Of a stretch of DNA of 64,000 nucleotides, positions 17,738 to 25,243 are shown piece after piece. The stretch spans positions 1 through 64,000 of the forward strand of contig JAJVHU010000057.1 of the NCBI GenBank assembly GCA_022072505.1. Reading direction: 5' to 3'. The translations under genes were made by a program, and so were the position numbers. Source of the stretch: Phycisphaerae bacterium (lineage in GTDB: Bacteria > Planctomycetota > Phycisphaerae > UBA1845). The notes beneath the pieces were generated by a model. It made no database searches and was not told where the DNA came from. It was given only the letters and a program-made list of their open reading frames with translations. Position 1 is the stretch's first letter; the number at the start of each line of letters is the position of its first letter.

Positions 17738-17935
17738 TCATTCCTCGGCGTCGCCGTCGAGATTCAGCCAGTCCACGACGCGTTCGGGGTCGAAAATCGA
17801 AACGAACGTGCTTTTTGTCGCGTCAATGAAGGCGTCGTGAGCGATCACTTCGCACTTGCCCGGAAGGATCACCCCGCTGGTCAGCACCACCAGCGCCATC
17901 TTCCACCTTGACGTCGCAGACCGGTAGTTCTTCAC
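17738..17935 (-). CDS. Small protein of unknown function
   Basis: A 65-residue protein starting at GTG 17935, where GGAGGG lies 5 bases upstream. The sequence alternates strands and turns (MALVVLTSGVILPGKCEV, HDAFIDATKSTFVSIFDPE) and ends in the acidic DWLNLDGDAEE. It looks like a compact beta-rich domain, and the composition is protein-like, unlike shadow frames nearby. A longer frame to 17992 is Arg/Glu-rich and lacks a ribosome site. It may be co-transcribed with the lipoprotein genes upstream on the same strand. Confidence 0.6.
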   Translation of the reverse strand: MKNYRSATSRWKMALVVLTSGVILPGKCEVIAHDAFIDATKSTFVSIFDPERVVDWLNLDGDAEE

Positions 17936-18019
17936 ACTCGCCCTCCGCGCCGACTCCCCCTCGCCCGCCTCAAGCTCCGGCGGACGCTTCAATGAAAGCC
18001 CTCGCCGACATTGCTCGCG

Positions 18020-18709
18020 TCACGGATCTTCGCCGACCTGCGACTCGATCACCGCCTCCAGCGTCCCGAAAGTGTCCGGACCGGTGCAGCACTCCGGCTG
18101 CGAGCGCCACGGCAGCACGAACGACTCGACGCGCACGCCGCCCGGCTGTCCCCGCGACTCGATCGCCCGGAAGATGATCGTGTCGCCGCACTCGAAGTTC
18201 CCGTCCGCCCGCACCAGCGGGTTCAAACCGGCCTCGACCCCGAATCCCGGGACATCCGCGACTTCAAACCCGATGAACAACCCCTGATCCGTCGATTGAA
18301 GGTTTTCTCCGAGTCCGACGCGCTCGACAGCCGTGCTGGAGCAGGAGAAGACGTGCCCGAGTTCGTTCGCCTGCGCAAAGGGAAACGTGTTCAACCGGAC
18401 GGTCTTGAGCACGCGCTCAGTCACGATGTTGCCGTCCACGTCGAACTGCGGATTGCCTTCCGCGTCGCGCACCGGCTGCGTAATCTCGGCCGTGACGACG
18501 AACTGCACGCTGGTCGCCGTGCTGTTGACGCAGCGGACGAGCACCATCGGGGCGCTCGGACCGGGCGTCTGCGGCACGATCCCGCCGGAGACGTAGTTCA
18601 AGAACGAATCATTGAAGATCAGCGCGTTCGGATTGCCGCAACCGAACATCAGACCGGCGCCCATCGCGCAGGTCCAGGTCAAACGCTGAAGCGAACGATG
18701 CCTTCTCAT
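18020..18709 (-). CDS. Lipoprotein of unknown function
   Basis: A 229-residue protein with an N-terminal signal MRRHRSLQRLTWTCAMGAGL and lipobox LMFGC (acylated Cys at about residue 24), so it should be lipid-anchored. The mature part is beta-rich, with paired Cys (PECCTGPDTF near the end) and segments such as VQFVVTAEITQPVRDAEGN. I chose the start at 18709, with GGAGA 7 bases upstream. It follows another lipoprotein gene by 72 bases on the same strand, and the two probably form an operon. I recognise no named domain. Confidence 0.75.
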   Translation of the reverse strand: MRRHRSLQRLTWTCAMGAGLMFGCGNPNALIFNDSFLNYVSGGIVPQTPGPSAPMVLVRCVNSTATSVQFVVTAEITQPVRDAEGNPQFDVDGNIVTERVLKTVRLNTFPFAQANELGHVFSCSSTAVERVGLGENLQSTDQGLFIGFEVADVPGFGVEAGLNPLVRADGNFECGDTIIFRAIESRGQPGGVRVESFVLPWRSQPECCTGPDTFGTLEAVIESQVGEDP

Positions 18710-18781
18710 GCGTCTATCTCCACGCCCGCCGGACCGCCCCACCGGGCGCGACGGGCTGATTTCGTAGCTCTCTAACCCTCG

Positions 18782-19630
18782 TTAATTCACCTGCACCCGG
18801 ACCGCAAACCGACCACCGATCCGGGCCAGCGCCACGTCGTCATCCAGCCGGACGCTGGGATCGTTGCTCGAGAAGATCGGAGTCGTCAGGAACGAAACCG
18901 CCAGCGTCCCGGTCACCGTGAACGACACGACCGATCCGCACCGCGGTCCGTCCACCGGAACCGGCACGTCTCGAAGTCCGATGTTCTGCTGGAGGATGAC
19001 GTTTCCGTCCTGATCCACGACGTCCACTTCAAGCGGATTAAACCGAAGCGACTCCTCCAGAAACTCCGTGAAGACGAAGGTTGCCGGGCGGTTGTCGTCC
19101 GCCTCCTGGAACTGGTAGCCGGCGATCGCCACCGGCATGAAGACCTCGATCGGCCCGTCGATCGCCACCCGCAGAACGTCGCACACCACGATCGCGTTCG
19201 TCAACTCGTTCTCGATCAGGTCCGGCTCGGCCGTCGCGTCAAAACGCGTGTCCACCAGCTTCACCGATCCGTCAACAAACTCGAAAATGTTGAACCCGCC
19301 GTTAACGAAGTCCACCCGCACCCGGAACCGGATGCGCGGTCGGAGCGTCCGCCGCTCGTAGGGCGTCAGGTCCACCCCGCCGCCGTCCGGCAGATCCGCC
19401 TCGAGATAATTGAGCAGGCGCTCGTCCACGTCGGCGTTGTTGATGAACGTGATCGCCACGTATCCTGACGCGTTCTCGACCGTCGCCGAACTCCCCGTCG
19501 GGTCGAGCAGATCCACGAACGCCGGATTCAGCGCTGAACACCCGCTGATGCTCAGCAGCAGCCCCAACCCCAGCCCCCCACGCGCCAGGCTTTTTCTGCA
19601 TCCGCTGACAGCTTCAAAGTCTCGGTTCAC
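18782..19630 (-). CDS. Lipoprotein of unknown function
   Basis: About 282 residues, with a signal ending LGLLLSISGCSALNP (lipobox SISGC) and a beta-rich mature domain (YVAITFINNADVDERLLNYLEA, then EVFMPVAIAGYQF). It resembles the neighbour at 18020 in style: both are lipoproteins with phrases like VDGNIV and VDQDGNVIL. The start is uncertain. GTG 19630 gives a signal of 31 residues before the Cys, with AAGG just 3 bases upstream; an ATG at 19687 would give 50 residues and has no ribosome site, but lies 38 bases from a promoter-like sequence. It is divergent from the SPOR-like gene. Confidence 0.7.
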   Translation of the reverse strand: MNRDFEAVSGCRKSLARGGLGLGLLLSISGCSALNPAFVDLLDPTGSSATVENASGYVAITFINNADVDERLLNYLEADLPDGGGVDLTPYERRTLRPRIRFRVRVDFVNGGFNIFEFVDGSVKLVDTRFDATAEPDLIENELTNAIVVCDVLRVAIDGPIEVFMPVAIAGYQFQEADDNRPATFVFTEFLEESLRFNPLEVDVVDQDGNVILQQNIGLRDVPVPVDGPRCGSVVSFTVTGTLAVSFLTTPIFSSNDPSVRLDDDVALARIGGRFAVRVQVN

Positions 19631-19731
19631 AAGCCTTAATCCCGTGATAAACTCGTCTGAGCCGATGTCCGTCAACCCGAGGGACATTATGAACGTATTT
19701 TACGGACCGGCGCATTCCGGTCCAACCCTGA

Positions 19732-19760
19732 AGTATTCTGAGTGTCACGTGACCCGTCAA
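19732..19760 (-). promoter_or_regulatory. Sigma-70-type promoter candidate for the lipoprotein pair
   Basis: On the minus strand TTGACG (19760-19755) and AATACT (19737-19732) are separated by 17 bases. The spacer holds the perfect palindrome GTCACGTGAC, a possible operator. It lies upstream of the lipoprotein genes 18782 and 18020. Confidence 0.5.
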
Positions 19761-19872
19761 GGGTTGGGGAGCGGGGGCGGTAGGCGCATTCCGGCTGCGC
19801 GGGTTGAAGTGCGGCGCAATTTCGGTATCCTTCCCGCAGTCTTCTCCCGTGGATTTGCGGAGACCTTCCCGG

Positions 19873-20730
19873 ATGGCGCGGCGGACTGGACAACTGCTTT
19901 TTGACAAGCTTCGGGATGCGCCCGGCGGCAGCGGCGAACCGGCTCCGCGTGAGTTCAAGGCGGAGGAGGCGTTGCCGTCGCCTATCACGGATCGCCCGGC
20001 CGTCGTGCCGCGAAATCCGGTTCGTTCAGATTCCGCGGCCAGATCTGCCGAGCCCCTTCCTTCACAACCCTCCCCCTGGGTGGCGGTCAAGGGACGCTCG
20101 CTCGTCCTGACCCTCAGCAGCACGTCGGCAGGGATTGCCGTGTTTCTAGCGATCCTGCTGCTGTCCGGCGCTTATCTCGTCGGGTCGTCTGTCGGGGAGC
20201 GCCGAGGGCAGGAGCGGGGATTCAAGCTGGGAAGGGATTCATACAGCTCCAGAACAATCGACGAGATCGAAAAAGCCCGTCAGCAACCGCCGAGCCCGCA
20301 ACTCCTGGGCGGTTTGCTGAGGGATCAGCCCGCCGAGTCGCCGGCGCGATCCGAGAATTCTGGTACTTTACTGGAAAAGAGCGACGAAGCGTCGGTCCCT
20401 GAAACTCCGCCGGCGTCCGGGATTGCGTGGATTGAGGGGCATAATTATATTGTCGCACAGGAATTTGACGGGCAAGCGTCTCAGGAGGCGGAAAGCGCCC
20501 GGCTTTTTCTTTCGGAGAATGAGGTTCCTGCCGCGGTGGTTCGCCTGCGCAGCGGGAGGCTGGCGGCGGTCGTGCTTGAGGGTTTCAACCTGAAGGAGCC
20601 GACTCAGCGTAGACGGGCGGACCTTTTGAGGGAAAAGGTGGCGCGGTTGGGGTCGAAATATTTCTCCGCCGGCGGCCGGTACAAGTTGGAAGGTTATTTT
20701 GCCGCGTACAAGAGCGGCGCGTGGGAATGA
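19873..20730 (+). CDS. Membrane protein with SPOR-like C-terminal domain
   Basis: A 285-residue protein with a cytoplasmic, disordered N-terminus (about 1-75), one membrane helix (SSTSAGIAVFLAILLLSGAY, about residues 84-105), and a linker. The ~85-residue C-terminal part (HNYIVAQEFDGQASQEAESARLFLSENEVPAAVV onward) has the strand-helix-strand pattern of SPOR domains that bind denuded peptidoglycan at division sites. That match is by pattern only. I chose the start at ATG 19873; the frame opens at 19804. The small basic protein and mreC follow on the same strand, consistent with an envelope role. Confidence 0.65.
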   Translation: MARRTGQLLFDKLRDAPGGSGEPAPREFKAEEALPSPITDRPAVVPRNPVRSDSAARSAEPLPSQPSPWVAVKGRSLVLTLSSTSAGIAVFLAILLLSGAYLVGSSVGERRGQERGFKLGRDSYSSRTIDEIEKARQQPPSPQLLGGLLRDQPAESPARSENSGTLLEKSDEASVPETPPASGIAWIEGHNYIVAQEFDGQASQEAESARLFLSENEVPAAVVRLRSGRLAAVVLEGFNLKEPTQRRRADLLREKVARLGSKYFSAGGRYKLEGYFAAYKSGAWE

Positions 20731-20740
20731 AGGTCGCTTT

Positions 20741-20977
20741 ATGTCACGTGACAAATCCTTGAAATCTCGAAGCACGCTCGCCCGCCACCGGAACGTCCTG
20801 TCCCGCGAGGAGCGGATCAAAACTCTGCAGGAGCTGGACCGCTGGGAGGAAGGCCGCTCGCCGCTTTACCTGCCGAAGGTCGCGCACCGCAAGGTCGCGG
20901 TCGGCGGCAAGGAAAAGAAGAAGAAGGAAGAAGGCGCTGAAACGAAGGAAGGCGCCTCCGCGACGCCGGCTTCCTGA
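20741..20977 (+). CDS. Small basic protein, TIGR04137-like
   Basis: A 78-residue basic protein. The core MSRDKSLKSRSTLARHRNVL followed by SREERIKTLQELDRWEEG and LPKVAHRKV matches the TIGR04137 small basic protein family, known from Chlamydiae, Verrucomicrobia and Planctomycetes. The expected pattern is M-S-x-H/D-K-S-L...RHRNVL...W.EG...LPK. Members are suspected to act with ribosomes but have no proven role. An added Lys/Glu/Ala-rich tail of about 22 residues follows the core. The start ATG is 10 bases after the SPOR-like gene stop. Confidence 0.85.
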   Translation: MSRDKSLKSRSTLARHRNVLSREERIKTLQELDRWEEGRSPLYLPKVAHRKVAVGGKEKKKKEEGAETKEGASATPAS

Positions 20978-21094
20978 TCCGGGCGTTCGCTTCCGCATTA
21001 TTCGCCCGCGAACCGATCGCCGCCGGCCGAGTTCCGGTGGCGTCGTTTTCTTGCGGCGCTTTCGCGCGGGCAGCGCGACGGTATTCTGGGGGCG

Positions 21095-22039
21095 ATGACT
21101 TCGAGGGACCGCGCAACCCGCCTGCGTCGCTGGACCGCGCCGCGCGTCCTCAAACTGCTCACGATCATCCTGATTTCCGGGCTGGTGCTGCCGGCGTCCT
21201 GGACCGGGTGGATCAAGTCTTTTGTTCAAGGAATCCTGCCTTTCCAGCGTGCGGCGCAGACGGGCCTGCACACGATCGCTCCCGGCGGCGAGGACATCCC
21301 CGAGTCGATCCGGGCCGACGAGTTGCGCGCCTTGATCGAGGCGCGCGATCGTTACGAGCGCGTCGCCGCCGCGCTTCAGGCCCGCGTGGCGCAGCTTGAG
21401 GAGGAGAACGCGACGCTTCTTGCATCCCGGACGGACGTCGTGGGCGCGGAAGGCTCATTGATCCCGGCTGCGCTGCTCGGAGAGGATCCGGCGCGATGGC
21501 GCGAGCACGTTCTGCTCGATCAAGGCTCGCGGTCGGGGGTGGCTCGCGGCGCGCCGGTCACGACGCGCGCCACGTTGCTCGATGCGGGCAGCGCGGAAGG
21601 CGTGGCGCCGGCGATGGCGGTGGTGCTCGGTGCGTCGCTGATCGGGGTCGTCGAGGAGGCTCACCTGCTGATCTCGCGCGTTCGTCTCGTCACCGATCCC
21701 CGCACGCAGTTGAAGGTTCGGCTGGCGCGCCCGCCGGGGTCGGGGTTGGGAGCGCAGGAGGGGGAAGTGAGCGACGCGACGTACTGGCTGGAGGGAGCGG
21801 GCGACGCGGGCATGATCGTGCGCGAGGCGGTGCGCGCGGACGTGGAGGGCGGTTCGATCCGTCTCGGTGACATTGTCGTGGCACATCCGGTGGAGTGCGC
21901 GCTGCCCGCGCCGATTCCGGTCGGGCGCGTGGCGCGGATCGACCCTGACTTGAAGAACCCGTTGCTGGCGACGTTGATCGTTCATCCCCTTGTTGATCCG
22001 CAGCCGCCGCTGAAGGTGTACGTTTTCAAGCCTTTCTGA
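21095..22039 (+). CDS. mreC: Rod shape-determining protein MreC-like
   Basis: A 314-residue protein with the MreC layout: a short cytoplasmic N-terminus, one membrane helix (LKLLTIILISGLVLPASW, ~19-37), a coiled coil (DELRALIEARDRYERVAAALQ onward, ~75-110), and a double beta-barrel domain (LIPAALLGEDPARWREHVLLD, then GVVEEAHLLISRVRLVTDP). MreC scaffolds the cell-wall elongation machinery outside the membrane. GGGGGC precedes the ATG. No mreB, mreD or rodA gene lies next to it, which is unusual, since these normally form an operon. Confidence 0.85.
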   Translation: MTSRDRATRLRRWTAPRVLKLLTIILISGLVLPASWTGWIKSFVQGILPFQRAAQTGLHTIAPGGEDIPESIRADELRALIEARDRYERVAAALQARVAQLEEENATLLASRTDVVGAEGSLIPAALLGEDPARWREHVLLDQGSRSGVARGAPVTTRATLLDAGSAEGVAPAMAVVLGASLIGVVEEAHLLISRVRLVTDPRTQLKVRLARPPGSGLGAQEGEVSDATYWLEGAGDAGMIVREAVRADVEGGSIRLGDIVVAHPVECALPAPIPVGRVARIDPDLKNPLLATLIVHPLVDPQPPLKVYVFKPF

Positions 22040-22096
22040 CGCCAACGGCGGTTGCGGGGCGCGGCGCGGGCGCGGCGATCCTGCGGAGTGCGGTGC

Positions 22097-22125
22097 TTGA
22101 CAGGCGACAAAGTTCGTACTATGTT
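22097..22125 (+). promoter_or_regulatory. Near-consensus sigma-70 promoter
   Basis: TTGACA (22097-22102), a 17-base spacer, then TATGTT (22120-22125). The start point would be near 22132, giving a leader of about 27 bases with an AAAGGAGG ribosome site before the GTG at 22159. This is the strongest promoter match in the window. Confidence 0.75.
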
Positions 22126-22158
22126 AGGTATCCGACGCCGCAAAAGGAGGAACGCCCG

Positions 22159-23511
22159 GTGAACCCCGAAATCCAGAGCGCCGCTGTCCGAAACCGGACC
22201 GATCGAGAGAGCTTGCCCGACCGCCCCGACAGCGCGGGCGCTGCGTCCGTCGTGCCGCGCGCGGAAACCGACGCGAAACCCGCGGTTGCGCGGTCCGATC
22301 CGAGAGGTCCGCTTCCCGAGGACCGCAAGCGTCTTGTCCAGGACAATCTCGGGCTGGTCGGTGTTCACCTGAAGCGCTTCGCGCCTCCGCGATCGCGGCA
22401 GGCTTGCGATCGAGAGGACTTGTACCAGGAGGGATGCCTCGGATTGATCGAGGCCGGCGGACGTTATGACCCAGGCTCGGCCATCCCTTTTGCGTCGTAT
22501 GCGCTGGCGCGGATTCACCGCTCGGTCAGCGCCGCGATGCATGAGGAGCCGGGGTTGATCCGCACACCCGATCCGCGCCGGCGCCGGCGCCGTGATCGAT
22601 CGGGCGCTTCCACGCCGGATGTTCCGGCTCCCGGGACGAGACCGGTCGTTCGGTCGCTTGACGACGGGGTGGATTCGATCGAGATCAGAGAAGCGCTGGC
22701 GGCGAAGGCCGATGCGGATGAGAACTCGGCCGCGGTGCTCGGCGTGACGATCCGTGAGCGGATCCGGGACAAACATCAGCGGGCGGTGCGCGCCGCGGCG
22801 GAGGCGCTGGTGCGCACCGGGGGCGCCCCGGCGACACGGCCGCAGTTGCTGCGTCGCCTGGTCGAGGAGCGCCGTCTCGTCGCGCGGGAGAGCCACCGGA
22901 CGCCGCTTCGTCAGATTGCACGCGAGACGGATTGCTCGTTCTCCCTCGTGAACCGTTGCGATCAGGCGCTGGAGTCACGCGCGTGTGCGATGCTGGCGGG
23001 CGATCCCGAGTTCCGGGAATTGCGGCGCCGCGCCTTGTGCTCGGATGCGGGGCTGGATGCGCTCGTCGACGGAAACATTGAACGCGCGGTCGTGACGGTC
23101 GGCGCGGCGGCGCTGAAGGATCGGGCTTGCGCCGTGAGCGGTGCGGATCTGGCGGCGACCCTCGCGGCGATCCTTGAGAACCTCGACCGGACCGTCCTGG
23201 GGACGTGGATCGCCGATATCTACGAAACCCTCGACGCCGCAGCCCGAGAGTCGATCTGGCGCAGACTCTCGGAACCGTCCTCGGCCGTCACGGAGGCTTT
23301 GCGCCGGGGTCGAGAGGGGCGAGGCGTTTCGCGCTCGCCGGATGAAACCGGTCGCAGCACCGACGCCGGTGACATTCATTCCGATTCCGACGGAGATTCT
23401 GGCCGAGTTCCGGGACAGCGAACCCGTCATGCCGTCACGCGAGTGAGTAAAGATCGAGTCCGGCGGGCCTCAGGTCGCCGGTCCGAGCGATCGCGGTCGC
23501 CGCTGGACTGA
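22159..23511 (+). CDS. Atypical sigma-70 family protein
   Basis: A 450-residue protein starting at GTG 22159 with a perfect AAAGGAGG 8 bases upstream. Residues ~1-55 are disordered. Region 2 follows (~58-130): RKRLVQDNLGLVGVHLKRF, REDLYQEGCLGLIEAGGRYDP and IPFASYALARIHRSVSAAM. A basic Arg-rich linker comes next. A second helical part contains PLRQIARETDCSFSLVNRCDQALESR, which resembles the region 4 helix-turn-helix (~252-280). Unlike normal sigma factors, ~170 residues follow it, helical at first and then Ser/Arg-rich and disordered. It may be a specialised sigma factor or a sigma-derived regulator. Confidence 0.75.
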   Translation: MNPEIQSAAVRNRTDRESLPDRPDSAGAASVVPRAETDAKPAVARSDPRGPLPEDRKRLVQDNLGLVGVHLKRFAPPRSRQACDREDLYQEGCLGLIEAGGRYDPGSAIPFASYALARIHRSVSAAMHEEPGLIRTPDPRRRRRRDRSGASTPDVPAPGTRPVVRSLDDGVDSIEIREALAAKADADENSAAVLGVTIRERIRDKHQRAVRAAAEALVRTGGAPATRPQLLRRLVEERRLVARESHRTPLRQIARETDCSFSLVNRCDQALESRACAMLAGDPEFRELRRRALCSDAGLDALVDGNIERAVVTVGAAALKDRACAVSGADLAATLAAILENLDRTVLGTWIADIYETLDAAARESIWRRLSEPSSAVTEALRRGREGRGVSRSPDETGRSTDAGDIHSDSDGDSGRVPGQRTRHAVTRVSKDRVRRASGRRSERSRSPLD

Positions 23512-23623
23512 ATCCCGACGCGGAACGAGACGTGCTCCGGCTGCACTCCCAAGCCGGCGTGATGGCGGATCGGCGTGCTTTCGGGCGCACGTTCGGCGGA
23601 CCGGTCCGTCCGCGGAGAATGCG

Positions 23624-23887
23624 TCAGGCGGTGGCGTCCTGCGGTTTCCACTGCCGCTTGACCGGCTTGACGACCAAGCCGTCACGGATGGCGCGGGTGG
23701 AGACGCGGATCCGGCAGACCTTGCCGTCGATGATGGCGCGGACCGTCTGAATGTTCGGTTTGAAACGACGCCGGGTCACGCCGGTCGTCTTTTTGCCGAC
23801 GCCGCCGAGATACTTGGCCTTGCCGCGCCGCGCGATCTGATTGCCGACGCGGGTCCGCTTTCCGGTGAACTTGCATACACGAGGCAT
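23624..23887 (-). CDS. rpmB: 50S ribosomal protein L28
   Basis: An 87-residue ribosomal protein. MPRVCKFTGKRTRVGNQIAR is the classical L28 start (here with one Cys before the KFTGKR), and GVTRRRFKPNIQTVRAI and RIRVSTRAIRDGL are its conserved core. I set the start at ATG 23887, with AAGGATC 6 bases upstream; the frame remains open another 36 codons without support. No rpmG (L33) lies beside it. A strong promoter candidate is placed at 23968-23995. Confidence 0.96.
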   Translation of the reverse strand: MPRVCKFTGKRTRVGNQIARRGKAKYLGGVGKKTTGVTRRRFKPNIQTVRAIIDGKVCRIRVSTRAIRDGLVVKPVKRQWKPQDATA

Positions 23888-23967
23888 CGCACTGATCCTT
23901 ATGTCATTGACGGGCGCCCTGCCCGCCACACAATCCGAACCGCATCGCCACGAAGCGCGAGCCGGGC

Positions 23968-23995
23968 AATATAACATCCGCGGATCGGATGACAA
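23968..23995 (-). promoter_or_regulatory. Sigma-70-type promoter candidate for rpmB
   Basis: On the minus strand TTGTCA (23995-23990), a 16-base spacer containing the palindrome ATCCGCGGAT, and TATATT (23973-23968). The predicted leader of rpmB is about 74 bases. The rest of the 312-base gap between rpmB and the divergent gene at 24200 shows nothing else recognisable. Confidence 0.65.
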
Positions 23996-24199
23996 GCCGT
24001 GCGCCGCCTTTGATCCCGAGAGCGCAAGGAACCCTGCCCGAATTCCTCAGGCGCTGACAACAAAATCAGACGAGCGTGCCCTGTCCGCCAGGAAGCGGGG
24101 CGGTTACGATACGGCAGTCCCTGCGAGTTAAACGACCGGATCGCGGCGAACCGTCACTCCAGGCCGGTAAGCCTTGCAGGATTTATTAAAGGATGGTTT

Positions 24200-25090
24200 A
24201 TGACTAATGCTACGTCGTTGAAAGGTCGGAAAGCACTGGTCGGGTGGGGGTTGGCGGTCGGCTTGCTGATCGGCGGGTCAAGTGTGCGGGGTCAGGAAGG
24301 GGGCGCGACGCCGCCTGCGCCCGCGGCTGAACCGGCGGAGCCGAAAAAGGATCTTCCTGCCGGAAAGGAGATCATCGAGAGGCACCTGAAAGCGGTCGGC
24401 GGACGCGAGGCGATCCTGAGTCACAGCTCGCGTGTCCTGAGGGCGACCATGAGCACCCCGATCAGACCCGGCGAAATGCAGATCGAAATGACCAGCGCCA
24501 AGCCGAACCGGTTCGTTCAGAGAATATCGACCCCCCAAGGAGAGGTTCTCGCCGGGTTTGACGGCAAAGTCGCCTGGGTCAACAACGTCATGATGGGTCC
24601 TCAGATTCTCGAGGGAGAGCAGGCTGAAGGACTGATACGGCGATCGGATTTCTACGAGGATGCGAAGGATCCCAGCAAGTACAAGGCGATTGAAACCGTC
24701 GACGTCGTCGATTTTGAGGGGCGCGAGTGTTACAAGGTCCGGCTCACCCGAGTGAGCGGAGAAGAGGAGTCATTCGAGTTTTACGATGTGGAGACCGGAC
24801 TTCAGGCAGGACGGATCAGTCAGGAGCCGGGGATGGGCAGCAAGGTCGAAATGACCATGGTGATGCAGAATTACAAAGAGTTCGGAGGCGTGAAAAGCCC
24901 GACCCGTATGATCGTACGCGCGATGGGAATTGTTCAAATTATGAGTGTGACGTCGATCGAGTACGACAAGGTGGAGCCGTCGGCGTTTGATCTTCCTGAG
25001 GAGATCAAGGCGCTTCTGAAGGAGAAAGAAGCGGCGGACAAGCCCGCAACCGGCGAGACGAAACCGGCGGAACCGAAGCCTCAGCCTTAA
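24200..25090 (+). CDS. Exported LolA/LppX-fold-like protein
   Basis: A 296-residue exported protein. The signal peptide spans about residues 1-32 (KALVGWGLAVGLLIGGSSVRGQ), followed by a Pro/Ala/Glu linker. GKEIIERHLKAVGGREAILSH then starts a beta-rich domain (EMQIEMTSAKPNRFVQRI, GEVLAGFDGKVAWVNN, MTMVMQNYKEFGGVKSPTRM) like the outer-membrane lipoprotein-sorting/LolA-like fold seen in many exported proteins. The tail is Lys/Pro/Glu-rich. AAAGGA precedes the ATG. A rho-independent terminator follows, so it is a single-gene unit. Its function is not known. Confidence 0.75.
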   Translation: MTNATSLKGRKALVGWGLAVGLLIGGSSVRGQEGGATPPAPAAEPAEPKKDLPAGKEIIERHLKAVGGREAILSHSSRVLRATMSTPIRPGEMQIEMTSAKPNRFVQRISTPQGEVLAGFDGKVAWVNNVMMGPQILEGEQAEGLIRRSDFYEDAKDPSKYKAIETVDVVDFEGRECYKVRLTRVSGEEESFEFYDVETGLQAGRISQEPGMGSKVEMTMVMQNYKEFGGVKSPTRMIVRAMGIVQIMSVTSIEYDKVEPSAFDLPEEIKALLKEKEAADKPATGETKPAEPKPQP

Positions 25091-25126
25091 ACGGCGCCGA
25101 ACCCTCGCATGATTCTGACGCGAGAG

Positions 25127-25158
25127 CGCCCTCCGGACACGGTTCCGGGGGGCGTTTT
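25127..25158 (+). terminator. Rho-independent terminator
   Basis: CGCCCTCCGG, an 8-base loop, CCGGGGGGCG and then TTTT. A 10-bp stem (one G-T pair) with a T run, 37 bases after the stop of the exported-protein gene. Confidence 0.8.
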
Positions 25159-25243
25159 GCTGCGCGGTATTCCGATGAGAGGGGCATGAGGTTACGCTTC
25201 TTGCGCCGGGACGGATCGCGCTTTCTGCGCCAGGGAGAACCGG

